Translations under genes and position numbers: made by a program
Notes under the pieces: generated by a model
The model's input: only the letters and a program-made list of their open reading frames with translations
Told to the model about the DNA's origin: nothing
Databases searched by the model: none
Assembly: GCF_008831285.2 (NCBI RefSeq)
Contig: NC_045138.2
Location: forward strand, 11,670,571 to 11,734,570
Source: Nymphaea colorata
Taxonomy: Eukaryota; Streptophyta; Magnoliopsida; Nymphaeales; Nymphaeaceae
DNA: 64,000 nucleotides
Direction: 5' to 3'
In this document: piece by piece, positions 1 to 13,000 of the stretch
How positions within the stretch are numbered: position 1 is the stretch's first letter
How the letters are laid out: each line of letters opens with the position of its first letter

Positions 1-1200
1 TCCCGCCTTGCTCATCAGTCATCACTAGCCACATCCCATGCGCATCCCCTTCTCGCGTTTGCCTCTAGCCGATGTGTCCCACATAAGTGTCCTGTTTCTC
101 ACCTTGAGTCCAGCCCTTCACGTGTCGCCTAGGTTGTGTCTCTTCATCTCCAACGTCTCCTGTACTGCATAAGGACATTGCAACGCGCTCGAAAACCTGG
201 CCAGGTCCTCCTTTGGCTGTGCGCAAGGTTTAGCAGCCCTTGGCATCCTCGATCTGGGGCAGGAGTTAACCTCCCTAGGCAAATTTCTGCACCCTTAGCA
301 GTCACCACGGCATGGCCCGCACCTTCGGTGCTTGACATCTCACGAATAGCCTCCCTTAGTGCAGGAATGCTTTTGTAGCTGATGGCCCTTGGCTGCGCCT
401 GGCTGAGGTGTACAGCCTCCCTTGCATGTGGAAGGGCTCTGGAAGTAATAGGATGCAACAGGAAAACGATTCTGTGCGGCGCAAGGATGATTGTCCAAAA
501 CTCAGCCTGTTTCAGCAGCAACCCAGTAGTGGTCTCCCTTATTTCCAAACACATTGTGCGACACATTAGGGGTGTCGCCCTCCAGGTTCCCATCGCCACG
601 CAAGGGTCCCAGCAAGGGCTTGCACGATTGCATTACCATAAGGATCCCTTGCTTTCCTCAGCAAGCCACATCGTCAGATGTTTCCACCTTCTATCCCCCT
701 CCTCCTTTGTTTCAACTAGTGCGGGTTTTCTTCCTTCTGCTGTCATTGCAGCAATGATTTGTCTACTCGTCTGCTCCAAGGTGCCCCCTAAAATGGTTTT
801 CAGAAATTGGGGGTACTCTGAAAAATTGCTCAGAGGGGTTATGCTCTCGGTGTGAGCGACCCAGATAGGTCGGTGGATGTGGGAACGTGAGAGGAACTCC
901 ATCCTCATGGGCAGCTTCTCCTGCCGAGTTCGATCCTCTATTTTGGCCTCACCTATTCCCGCAGCTAAATTTCTCTTGCAGGCTACAATCTCCAGACATG
1001 CTGCGCCAAGGTTCCACTTACGGCTGAAGCTGTCTGAGGGAGACGCCAGGGCTTGGTCTATAGTAGCTAAGGAACACGCTACCGGGGGTAAGTTTTCAAG
1101 TGGCAACGAATCTGGACAAGCCTTTACTTGAAGCAGGCTCTTCGGTTGACTGACACTGATCAAGAAGGGTCAACTTAGGTTACTCCGCTTGAGAAAAGCG
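1..1200. other. unidentified block with higher GC content
   Basis: This stretch is clearly richer in G+C than the DNA to its right. It holds overlapping medium-length open frames on both strands, the longest being 633-1163 and 144-599 on minus. None matches a family I recognise, and frames on both strands suggest composition rather than coding. It could be a transposon remnant. Confidence 0.3.
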
Positions 1201-1738
1201 TCAAAAACACAATCAAACTCTCTCAAGTTTTGGACATCTCATATGAGGATGCATTTAGAATTTTGCTAACTAACTGTTACATGGATTTTGATGGGATAGA
1301 TCTATTTTTTATCCAAAGCACCAAAATGTCCCCAACTTGCACAATATTTTACTTTGATGCAAATAAAATTTCGAACTTTGTGTTCTGAACATTCAAAGTA
1401 ACGTAAAAATGGGGTTTAAACCATAAAAAGTACAGCAAACGCATGAATTATGATGTCAAATATTACCATTTTCTGCATCATCACAGCCCTAATCGACAGA
1501 GGAGCCCTCATTGAGCCAATCCATCCGAGAGATACTTATTCAGAACTTCTGGGAGATACAAGCATGAGACACACTGTATTGAGAAGTACTACAAGCATGT
1601 GACACTCCCACAGCCAATCCGTATCGAGGTTGGAGCTGTAAATGAGAAAGATTGGAAAGATGTTGAGCAAAAGAAATGAGGGACTGCTTCCAAGTCAGCC
1701 TATTGTTCACCGTATGGGTTCAACCCTAAATTGCCTAG

Positions 1739-1780
<42 letters not shown>

Positions 1781-4392
1781 TCTTCTTCTTCTTCTTCTTC
1801 TTTTTCTTCTTATTCTTCTTCTTCAACCAGCTGGCCAATTTTGTATAGAACATATGCAACAAAGATTCGTCAGCTAGGTCTCAAACTTGCAAGAAAAGAT
1901 GCCTAGGAATCACCAATCATCTTTAGGTAGTGTTCAGTAGCTTCTATCTTATCATGTCCCTTTTTCAGCATTAACATAGTTCCTCCTTTAGCTTGTCATT
2001 TATATTTGGATAAGTATGTGTATGATGATTAATCTGCATTTTGGTTGGAATAGGTTACTCAGTTTGTTTTCGTTAGGACTTAGAGGCTTGAATCTAGAAT
2101 TATCCCCTTTGGTCCATTTGTTTGCCTTCATTCTACTATATTCTCTTGTTCTCCTTGTGCTTAATTGATTCGTTGCTAAGCCTAGAATTATTACATTAGC
2201 TTTGGTTACTAGAATTTAATTGTTGGAGTCAATTTGTTTAAGTAGGAGTAGGTATAGTTGTATACAAATAAGTTTTGCAATCTATTATAACTTTTCTCAG
2301 AAGTCTCACATCATCATTTTATTTAACTTGGGGAGCGGTCAAAAGGTGGGGTTAATATTTTGCATTTCAGTTTTTCACCAGTGGCTGTTTATTTTCTAAT
2401 GATTTTTTGGATGACCTATTCTATATATTTGACAACAATCTACTGGGCGACATTTTTATTTTGATTTTTCATTTTAATTGTTTTAGTTCATTAAAAGTGA
2501 AGGAAATTTTTTTGTTGTTATTATGCAGTATTGTCCTAGCTCTCTGGGTTAGTTCCAAGTATGATTTGACTTTTCTTAATTGTTTTAGATGTTCAGTTAG
2601 TTAGGACTTATTCATGTGTAGTCTACATTCTTTTCCCTATAAAACTTAATATAGAATTGCATACCTTATTTTATATACTGATCTTTGTAGTTTTTACTTG
2701 ACTTTTGGTTATATATTTTATATTTTTGGTTTCTGTATTATGTTTTGAAAATGATGATCAAGGGTACATAATCAAGAGTAGATATTAGGGCCTTGTGAAA
2801 TTTTGAAGATAATTGGTTTTCTGTTTTGCAGGTGCTGGAAATATTTGGACTTCAGATTTAATATTTGATTTATTTAGTACAGTGGAAGTTGATTTTTTCA
2901 GTTTAATTGCATCTGCAGGTGCGTAGGAATGGTAGATTAGGTTTAAATTTTCGTTTTGGACGTGGTTCTTTGTTTTTTCTATTTTAAATATTTTTAAAAT
3001 TTGTTTAGAAATCAATTTTTCTATATCCATAAAAGAAATATAATTTAAAGTAGCTAAACTCTGCTCATATTTTAAGAAATGCTTTAATTTATTAATGTTT
3101 TCCAATGAAGCTAAAGGAAAGCAGGAAGATTTAGGAAATGAAAATACTCAAATAAAGATGAGTTGTCCACCTCTAATAAAGTCAACATTTAAAAAACACA
3201 ATTGGATAATTGCCTAAACACTTTGTTATGAACGTATTGGCATTTGCATTAAGGAGACCATTTGCTGTAACTTTTTCGGACATGTATACGGCAGTGATTT
3301 TTTATATTGTTGCTTACTTGTATATTTGTTGCATTATTTGGTTAATATTGTTATCTCAATCTTGCATTTGTAAATGTTAATATTGTTTAGCAATGAAAGG
3401 TTCACCTTATTGTAGAATTTTTAAACATAGGATATAAGTCAGGATTAACCCCCGTCCGTTTGAGTTGTTTTGAATATAATTGTGTGACTGTGTACATAAT
3501 TTACGTTTTTTTGGAATGTAGACATAGTTTGTTAATAGTTCGCACGTTGGCATGTCTGTATGTTTTTGTAAAACTCGTCAGTAGTTATAGTTGACCCTAG
3601 ACGGCTAGACACATTGTTTGCATGGAAGATACTGAACACAAGTTTATTACTTATTTTATTGAAGTGGTTAGATGCAACTTTGTTGTTTTTGTTATATACT
3701 TCTCATTTTAGTTGTTTATTTTCAACATTTTTATTATTTTTATTGATTATTGTAAATTCCAGTACTTTGATAGTGAATTTATGCTTTGATACCTCAAGAT
3801 ATATGGCTTGTCTCATGATGGACTCAACACCTCACTTCAAAATGTGTTTAATGGAATTGTAAGAAAAATAATCCAGAATCATTAAAGTGCATGAACCGAA
3901 GAGAGTTTTAAAAACGTCAAAAGGGAGATGTCCTCGCTTATTCTCACATCACCAGAATCAAGTTAATCACTTATTTAGTTTAAAGAACAAAGACCGATTT
4001 GCAGCCACTACCATTTGACAACCAAAGCTCGACTGAAAGGCCCAAACCAACAAATATTCGGAAGGGCATGTGTCGTGGTTAACTGCTAACCTTCTGTGGT
4101 TTTACTTTTCCAATTTGTTAACGTCTTGCTTCTTTGTTCTTATATTCTGTTGAAAAACTTTTCCGAGCTAGAATGGAACGAGATTGGTGAGCCAATATCT
4201 GGTTGCAATTCTTGCAGCTCTTTGCTATAAAAGGAAAAAGGAAATAAGAGAGGAAGACAGCTGCGCTAAGTGTCTCAACAAATTCCCAGATTTCGCAGTT
4301 AAAACAGCTGTTCTTGAAGTTGCATCGTTCAGTTTAAACTCTTGATACATCTTTATAGCACCTTGAAACATGAACAAATGCAGTAGAAATTC
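1201..4392. other. AT-rich flank downstream of TOP6B
   Basis: Apart from the CT/CTT microsatellite I see no gene, transposon domain or terminal repeat. The part next to 4393 must hold the TOP6B 3' UTR and polyadenylation site on the minus strand, but I cannot place the cleavage site. Confidence 0.5.
1739..1826. repeat. (CT)n followed by (CTT)n microsatellite
   Basis: About 19 CT units run directly into an imperfect CTT run. The short plus-strand frame here (SLSLSL then FFFF) is a repeat artefact. Confidence 0.95.
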
Positions 4393-4539
4393 TTAAATCA
4401 ACAGCCTAAAAACAAACAATGGGCTATGCAGTGTGGTAAATGGTCCTACATGGTCCAGTGCTGGAAGGTACATGGATTCATGTGCCTCCTCACTAACTCC
4501 ACTCTGTGCAGCATACTCCAACACCATTTCGTAGTCCAC
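4393..4539 (-). CDS. TOP6B: TOP6B last exon with stop
   Basis: This 147-base exon begins [18 protein letters not shown] and ends [12 protein letters not shown] followed by TAA. The acceptor is tggttcag. The C-terminal FVFRL(L/M) ending is typical of plant TOP6B. Confidence 0.95.
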   Translation of the reverse strand: MDYEMVLEYAAQSGVSEEAHESMYLPALDHVGPFTTLHSPLFVFRLLI

Positions 4540-7500
4540 CTGAACCATGAATTAAATGATAAATAACTGCATGTAAACTCCATGATATTATATGTCGAAC
4601 AAGGAGAGATCTAATTGTTTGTATTTTTACCTTCTCAACATGTTCACTTAACTTCTCTCTTAATGTAGCTTGTGAGATCTCCTTCATCAAAACTTTCTGG
4701 AGAATCTCCGCATCTTCATAGTCATAATGCTGCCGCTTTCCATCCATATTTTGTGATTGTTCCTCCTTGCCCCGTAGCCTTTTCCTATCCTGCTTTGCCT
4801 TTTCTGTTTGGTCAAGTTTCTGATCCTCAACTCTGTCAGTTGCCATTCTCTCGAGCACCTCATATATTGCCCTAGACACATCAGGGATATACCTGCAGTA
4901 TGGCAAGATCTCAGTACTGCTGTTAAGAAAGTCAGAAATACTGACTTAACTAGCAGACGAGAAAAAAAAAATGCACACACAAGAACAGGAAAGAAGCTAT
5001 TGTCTGTGTTTCTGAAAGCATATACACAACATCAAATTTACAGAATTTTTTATTTTAAATTATGTATGATACCCAGAATGACTGCCCATCTGGAAGAGAT
5101 ACACATGAAAATCACAAGCAAGTTGATGAGACATCATGAGTATCAAATTTGCAGGTGCATGCTCCCAGTTGCTAGGGGTCCAGGGACGTTGCACTAAAGA
5201 AATTGATAAAAAAAAGGTGGTTTTCCATGAGCCCAAAAAAGAAGAAATATCATGAATAGCAGTATAGCACTCAAAGACAATCACCATTACTGGACAAACT
5301 GAAGGCCCTGGCTGGACAGGTTTAGTCAGCAGGCAAGTTTTGATATACGATAAAAAATTTCAGATTGCATGGGCTGGTCAGTTTGGTAACTATTGCTAGG
5401 CAGCTAAGCAGGTGCATGCTCCCAGTTGCTAGGGGTCCAGGGACATTGCAATAAAGAAATTGATAAAAAAGGTGGTTTTCCATGAGTCCAAAAAAGAAGA
5501 AATATCATGAATAGCACTCAAAGACAATCACCATTACTGGACAGATTGAAGGCCCTCGTTGGACAGGTTTAGTCAGCAGACAAGTTTTGATACACGATAA
5601 AAAATTTCAGATTGCTTGGGCTGGACAGTTTGGTAACTATTGCTAGGCAGTTAGCAGCTTTAACTGTACGCTGGTAAGAGAAAGCACCAGGTTAGCTTTA
5701 TAGTCATGATTATTCTTATCAAATATACAAGAACAGGCTTTGCCAACACCAGCTTTATTGTCTCAAAAAACAAAGAAGAAAAAAATGCACAACCTATGCA
5801 GATCCAGATAACCCATAATACATGCTCCAAACCACAATTTTACCACAACCATCAGGTTATTGAAACGAAAATGCCAACAACACTTGCCTGAACAAATTTC
5901 TCTTCCTTTCTTGCCGTTCACGAGCTTGGATTTTCTTCACTATTTTGGATTTCAGCTGAAGGCAACATTGCTTGATGGAGGCCTACAAATTATAAAGTAG
6001 TGCCCAAGTTACATTGTGCAAAGCATAGTCAGTTATTTCAACTCAGGTTGGCATTTGACTAAAAGCCACCATTCTACATGCAACCTGTTCACAACCGGAT
6101 CGCTGGCAAAGCAGCTGCGGATCGCCTGACTCAGCAAGTCAGCTCAAATCGAATGGTATGGCCTTGGTTCTAGACTTAACTGACCAAAACCAGTCCACCG
6201 GTTTATCAATGGGTAATATCAGTTCTTTTGATCAGGTTGATAGAAACAGGGTAATGTTCACATTAAAAGGAAAGCTTTCATGGTTTAGAACTTTAGGAAA
6301 TAAAGTTTGCTTCTCCCATCACCATTTGAATAGTGCAGCTTTTTGCGATTGTAGAGATACGAACAAGAAGAAGAGGAAGAGAAGCAATGATCACGATGTA
6401 ACGTGGAAAACCCTCAACACGAGGGAGAAAAACCACGAATGAGGAGGAGTTGGTGCCCACTAGCAGCCAGACTCTCTCTCTCTTAAGATTATCATTAACA
6501 CTTAAGGATTAGGGTTACATGACTTAAGTAGAGCCCAAAACGGGCTACAAGGCGGGTCGGGTATGGATCCGACCCGAAACCCACAATCTATCAACACTCC
6601 CCCTCAAGTTGGGCGTACATATCAAACATGCCCAACTTGGATACATTCCTCTCAAATGAAGTTGAAGGAAGAGCTTTCGTCAGAACATCAGCAGTTTGGT
6701 CTTCAGACTTCATGTAAGGTAAGATCAACTCTTTCGCATCAATCCTTTCCCGAATGAAGTGACGATCAATTTCAACATGTTTTGTTCTGTCGTGAAGTAC
6801 AGGATTGTTGGCTAAGTTGATTGCAGACTTATTATCACAATACATCTTCATAGGTCCTTCAATCTCTATTCCAATGTCAGTCAACAATATCTTCAACCAT
6901 AATAACTCTAACACTCCCATAGCAACTGCCCTATATTCTGCCTCTGCACTGGATCTAGAGCAAACATCCTGTCTCTTGCTCCTCCATACAACAAGGTTTC
7001 CTCCCAAGTAGACACAGTACCCTGTAGTGGATCGTCTGGTATCACCACAACCTGCCCAATCCGCATCAGAATAGCCCTCGATTTCCACAGTCTCTTGTTT
7101 CACATACAGGAGTCCCTTACCAGGATTTTTCTTCAGGTAGCATAGCACTCTGTCCACAGCCTTCAGATGTGCATCGGTTGGCGCATGCATGAATTGGCTC
7201 AAAACATTCACCGCAAAGGTGATATCAGGTCTCGTGAGGGTAAGATAAATTAGCTTCCCAACCAAATGTTGATATCTTCCCTTGTCTTCTTCACAGAGAG
7301 GCTCTCCATCTCTAAGACTCAACTTGTGCCCAGTGTCAAAAGGGGTAGGAGTAGGTCTACATCCCAATTTACCAGTTTCTTCCAGTAGGTCTAATGTATA
7401 TTTCCTTTGGTTTAATACAAGACCAGTACTAGACCTAGCAACCTCCATACCAAGAAAATACCTTAGTTTTCCAAGATCTTTGAGGTCGAATTCTGTAGCC

Positions 7501-10500
7501 AGTAACCCTTTTAGCTTGATAATCTCCTCCTCATCATCTCCAGTAACAATCATGTCATCTACATAGACGAGCAGGAGAGTAACCTTGCTCTCCTTCTTCT
7601 TCACAAACAGAGTGTGATCTCCATTTCCTTGTTTGTATCCATGACGTATCATCACTCTTCTCAGTCGTTCAAACCACGCTCTGGGCGATTGCTTAAGGCC
7701 ATACAATGCCTTTTTCAGCTTACAACACATTTCTGGTTCTTCATATCCTGGAAGCATATGCATATATACTTCTTCTTCGAGGTCACCATTGAGGAATGCA
7801 TTCTTAACATCCAGTTGATACATCTTCCACTCCTTCATCACAGCTAGGGATATAACCACCCTCACAGTCTTCATTTTCGCAACAGGAGCAAAGGTTTCCA
7901 AGTAATCAATTCCATATTTCTGGCTAAACCCCTTGGCCACAAGTCGAGCTTTATATCTTTCAACACTCCCATCTGGTTTGTACTTGATGGTATACACCCA
8001 TTTGGATCCAACTAGGTGAGCGGCTTCAGGAATCTTCACCACTTCCCATGTCAAGTTTCTTCTTAGGGCATCTATTTCTTCTTTCATTGCATCGGCCCAC
8101 TTGGAGTCACTTTGAGCTTCAGCAACAGTCCTGGGAATCACAGCCAAAGAAAGAGTAGAAACAAAGCACTTGTAATCTTTCCCAAGTCTGGAATAAGAAA
8201 CAAAATTACCAATGGGGTGTTGAGTACATGACCTGACACCCTTTCTCAGGGCAATGGGAAGATCGTCATTCTTCTTTTCAACCTCGTCATGGGTCTCCAC
8301 GGTCTCCTCGGTAGGACTTGGTTCATCCAGGGAAGGAGTGGCATTGGGATTGGAAGTAGATCTAGCATCACAAGTCATCACCTCTGTCCGAGTACCTCGT
8401 CTAGAGTAGAACTGTCCAAACAACTGAGGGCCTTCCTTCTCAATGCTATTGTCACCCCTTTCCTCCTTCTCAGGCACATCAACAGTATTAAGTGATTCTG
8501 TTTTCTTGTAGTCCAAAAAATCTATAAACTGAAGTTCCTGTCTCTGAGAATACTCTTCCCTGCCCACAGACTGCTCCCCCTGAAGAGGATTCGCACCAAA
8601 GTAAGAGGCATGTTCCAAGAAGGTAACATCCCTCGTAACATAAGCTCGACCAGTAATAGGATCAATACATTTGTATCCTTTTTGCGTAGGGGAGTATCCA
8701 ACAAAGACACCTTTGATAGACCTAGGATCAAGTTTCTTGACATTTGGACTGTGATCATGGATAAAACATACACAACCAAAAACACGAGGAGGAAGAGGAA
8801 ATGGTGGATGACTGCCAGGAAGCAACGAGTGGGGAGTCCTACCATTCAAAACACGACTGGGCATGCGGTTAATAAGATAGGCACTAGTAAGAACTGCATC
8901 ACCCCAATAGTGTTTAGGAAGATTTCTCTGAAACAAAAGAGCCCTGGTGACATTAAGAAGTTGACGATTTTTCCTTTCAGCTACCCCATTTTGAGGGGGG
9001 GTGTAACTACAGGATGTCTCGTGAACAATCCCCCGTTGTCTAAGAAACTCCTCAACAGGCCGACACATGTACTCACGGGCATTATCGGACCTGAAAGTTT
9101 TAACATTCGCACCATACTGGGTATGCACAAGAAGAATAAATGTCTCGATGATTCGAGGAACCTCGCTGCGGTCTTTTAACAAGTATATAAATGTAGCACG
9201 AGAGAAATCATCAATGAAAGTGATAAAATACTGGAAACCTTGACGGGTATGAATGCCCGAAGGTCCCCATACATCAGAGTGAATCAGAGAAAAAGCTTCA
9301 TTAGCACAACTAGAAGAAATAGGGTACGAAGCCCTCACATGTTTGGCAAACTGACAAACATCACAAGAAATGGAAGACACATCAAAGGAGGAACACAAGT
9401 CTGGAAACAAATGTTTCAAAATCCCAAAAGGTAAATGCCCAAAACGTTCATGCCAGTACATAAAAGACTGAAGACAATCTTCTCTTCTCTTATCTGTCTT
9501 GCGGATCGCTGTCAACAGAGCAGTAGCCACACGTATGGGAAGACGATATAATCCATCAGAAGCTAAACCAATCCCAATCCTCTTCCCTGTCACCAAGTCC
9601 TGCAAAACACAACGATCGGCAGAGAATATAAGTTCACAATTCAATTCTTTAGTAAGTCTACTGACTGATAAGAGATTTAAAGGAAACTGGGGAACATGTA
9701 AAGCGCCCTGCACATGAAATTTGTCCAACAAGGACAGAGTGCCTTCGCCTGCCACACAGGTAGAGGAACCATCTGCAAGAGAAACACGTTCCCTTCCCGA
9801 GGACAACTTATACTCATGAAACAATTTTGGATTACCTGTCATGTGATGAGTAGCACCACTATCGACAATCCATTCCCCCACAGAAGAGTTACCTTGATTG
9901 CCAATAGCTGCAAGAGCATGATTAGCTGTAGTTCCCTCTGAGGTCTCAGTCTTGTTGACATCGAGCCTGCCCAAATAAGCCCTTAGTTCACGAAGCTGGT
10001 CAGTAGAAATGGAGACTTTTTCTCCACTAGAGGCTTGCACCTCAGACACGGGCGGTCTCCCAGTCAAAGATCTCCCTCTGTTCCCCTTCTTTTCTGGATG
10101 AAGATCCCAGCAATAATCCACAGTGTGACCTGTCTTCTTGCAGTGAGTGCACCTGCGAAGAGACCTAGATGGGCCGCCAGGACCACGACTCACGAGAGCA
10201 GATCTCTCGTTATAGGGCACAAGTTCCCTCTTCCCTTCTTTTGTAACAAGCCTTCTCTGTTCTTCCGCTTCAACACAGGAGTACACATCTTCAATACTGG
10301 ACACCTCCCCTGAATTCAAAATCTGACTTCGAACACCTTCAAACTCATCATTTAAACCTGCTAAAAATAGGAACACCCTGTTTTCCCATTCATGAGCAAC
10401 ATAGAGCGCCTGATCATGGGGACAATGCCAAGGAATATCAGAATGATAGTCAAGCTCTTCCCACTTGGCTTTCAAAGCCCCATAGTACTCTGCAACAGAC

Positions 10501-11763
10501 GAGGTCCCTTGTCGAATGCCATAGACTGTCTTCATTACTTGGTAAGTACGAATTGCGGTCTTCTTTTGGCCATACATTTGCTCGAGGACCACCCACATGT
10601 CTCTAGCAGTCTTCTTCCGAAGGATAAGGGGCTGAATATCGGCGGAAACGGAATTGACAATCCAAGTTTTCACTTGATTATCCTCAAGAAACCAAGTATG
10701 CCACACATCACTTGTTCTTGCTGGTTCGGGGTTGCTCCCATCAATATAGGCCATGCGACCACGGCCAGCAATCCCCATGGTCATAGCAGGCGACCACGAG
10801 AAATAATTATCCTTGGTGAGGCGAAGAGTGATGACCTGCATGGGAACATTCTCAGTTCTAAAAGCCCCTATTTCAGTGGGATTGGTGTTGACGGTTGACG
10901 AGGAAGAGGCTGCCATAATCACAGACCAGTAGGCAGCAAGGGCAGCAAGAAGCAATCACACGATACAACACCAAAAAACGGACAGAGAGCAGGAAACGGA
11001 ACCAGGCAAAGCGGCGCGGCGCTGGGCGGGAACAGACCAGGCAGTCGGCGCCAGGCAGTCGGCGCGGCGCTGGGCGGAAACAGACCAGGCAGAGCGGCAC
11101 GGCGCCGGAAAAGGACACGGCGTTGGGCGGAAAAAGACCGCCGCTGGACAGGTCGTCGTTTGGGCAGGCCGACGCTGGGCGGAAGCGGCTGAACGGGAAC
11201 GCCGCTGGGCAGGGCGTCGCTGAGCGGAAGTAGCAGATTCCTGAGCGGCGCTAATCAGGGCGTCGCTGGGCCGGTTGTCGCTAGGTGGAGACGGCGGAAT
11301 CCTGAGCGGCGCTGATCAGGGCGGCGCTGGGCGGAGACGGCGGCGGGACGACAGACGACGCTCGGGCACGAGCGTCGGGCACGGGCGAGACGATGAACAG
11401 TGTCGGGCGATTCTCCTCTAACACGGGCAAAAGACAACCAGAAACGCCGGAACTTCACGGCTCTGATACCATGTAGAGATACGAACAAGAAGAAGAGGAA
11501 GAGAAGCAATGATCACGATGTAACGTGGAAAACCCTCAACACGAGGGAGAAAAACCACGAATGAGGAGGAGTTGGTGCCCACTAGCAGCCAGACTCTCTC
11601 TCTCTTAAGATTATCATTAACACTTAAGGATTAGGGTTACATGACTTAAGTAGAGCCCAAAACGGGCTACAAGGCGGGTCGGGTATGGATCCGACCCGAA
11701 ACCCACAATCTATCAACAGCGATCACCATCTGTCACCATGATTACAGGCAGCAGTTACCCAGA

Positions 11764-11799
<36 letters not shown>

Positions 11800-12936
11800 G
11801 CTGTCATTGCCATCGCCAAAACTACTACTCATTCGGAAATAGAAAAGGTTATTGCAAATCCAGTCTCTTACACTTTGACCGTAGGAAAGCACAGATGGTC
11901 TCAGGCATACCTCCGGCATGATTCCATTTGTGCCATTATGCTTATCATATCATGCTCTTTTTTTTTTATTAACCAATGGATAAGAATAAACTGTTAGTCT
12001 ACCATAATGTACAGTTACTTGATTGCAGTCACATTAGAATAGTTCAACTTGTTCAAGAACTTGTAGAAGAACACTAAAAAAACCTGTGATCTGACCTAAA
12101 CAACTCATCAACCTACAAATCAAAGGTCAGCTAGACCAAGTGTGACAAACAATTTCCAAACCATGTGACAATGACAGTAACTCTTAAGTCTTAACTTATG
12201 AGAAGAAAGAGTACTCACCTTGACAGCTGACGCTATTTCATCAATATCGTCTCCAATATATTCCTTTCCAGTTCCCTTGAACGGGATTTTGGTGCTCACA
12301 ATGCTGACAAATACACCAATTTTATCTTGTGCCTGATTAATCTTGTAAGTGTTCCAACTGTGCAATGAAAATATTTCTTTAGAATAACAGTATAAAGCAA
12401 ATAACTGACTTATTTTTTAAAGCAGTCCTTGTGATATCAGATAACAGACTTGATCCTCTTTATAGCAGTCCTTGTAACAACATCAGCTCCTTGTTCAAAT
12501 AGAAGAGGAATGCGGTTTGCAAAGCGGAATATGTTCAAACCCTGAGGAAAAAGTAAGGGAGAAAGAGAGGGGATGGGGGCGCTTAAGATAAAACTGCAAT
12601 GCAATGGAAACCAAGGACAAATTGAAACAGATAAATAAATTTGTCTAATCACAAAGACAAGTGGCAACAGTGTCTCTGTTCATCCAATCAGAAATCATAA
12701 AGCCTGTCATCAGATTCAAGAAGTTTTCAACTACAAACAATGCTTGACAAAAATATATGTGAAATCACTCTCTCCCTCTCTATCTTTCTTGTCCACCTAA
12801 AACGATATATTTTCCCTTCCATTTCTCGTCCCAGTCCAGCCATGGACAAGCCCAAAATTCATATGGGTATAGGTCTACAGAGGTACAGACCAAATAAAAA
12901 AACACAGGTACAGGGATACGGCTGTACATGTACATA

Positions 12937-13000
<64 letters not shown>

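Larger units (their letters stand above)
6350..11718 (-). mobile_element. Copia-A, intact Ty1/copia LTR retrotransposon
   Basis: The element is 5369 bp long. It has two 247-bp LTRs (TG...CA) that I read as identical at every base, and a 5-bp target duplication GCGAT (6345-6349 and 11719-11723). It has a tRNA-iMet primer site, a polypurine tract and one uninterrupted gag-pol frame. It sits in the TOP6B intron 5983-12218 in the same sense as the gene. Identical LTRs and the open frame mean a recent insertion that may still be competent. Confidence 0.97.

Noticed and set aside
144-1163. Minus-strand frames 144-599 and 633-1163 as host gene exons
   Set aside because: There is no recognisable domain, frames of similar length occur on the plus strand, and there is no splice-supported continuation. 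The locally higher GC explains the open frames.
1642-1848. Plus-strand frame with poly-SL and poly-F
   Set aside because: It is translation of the CT/CTT microsatellite.
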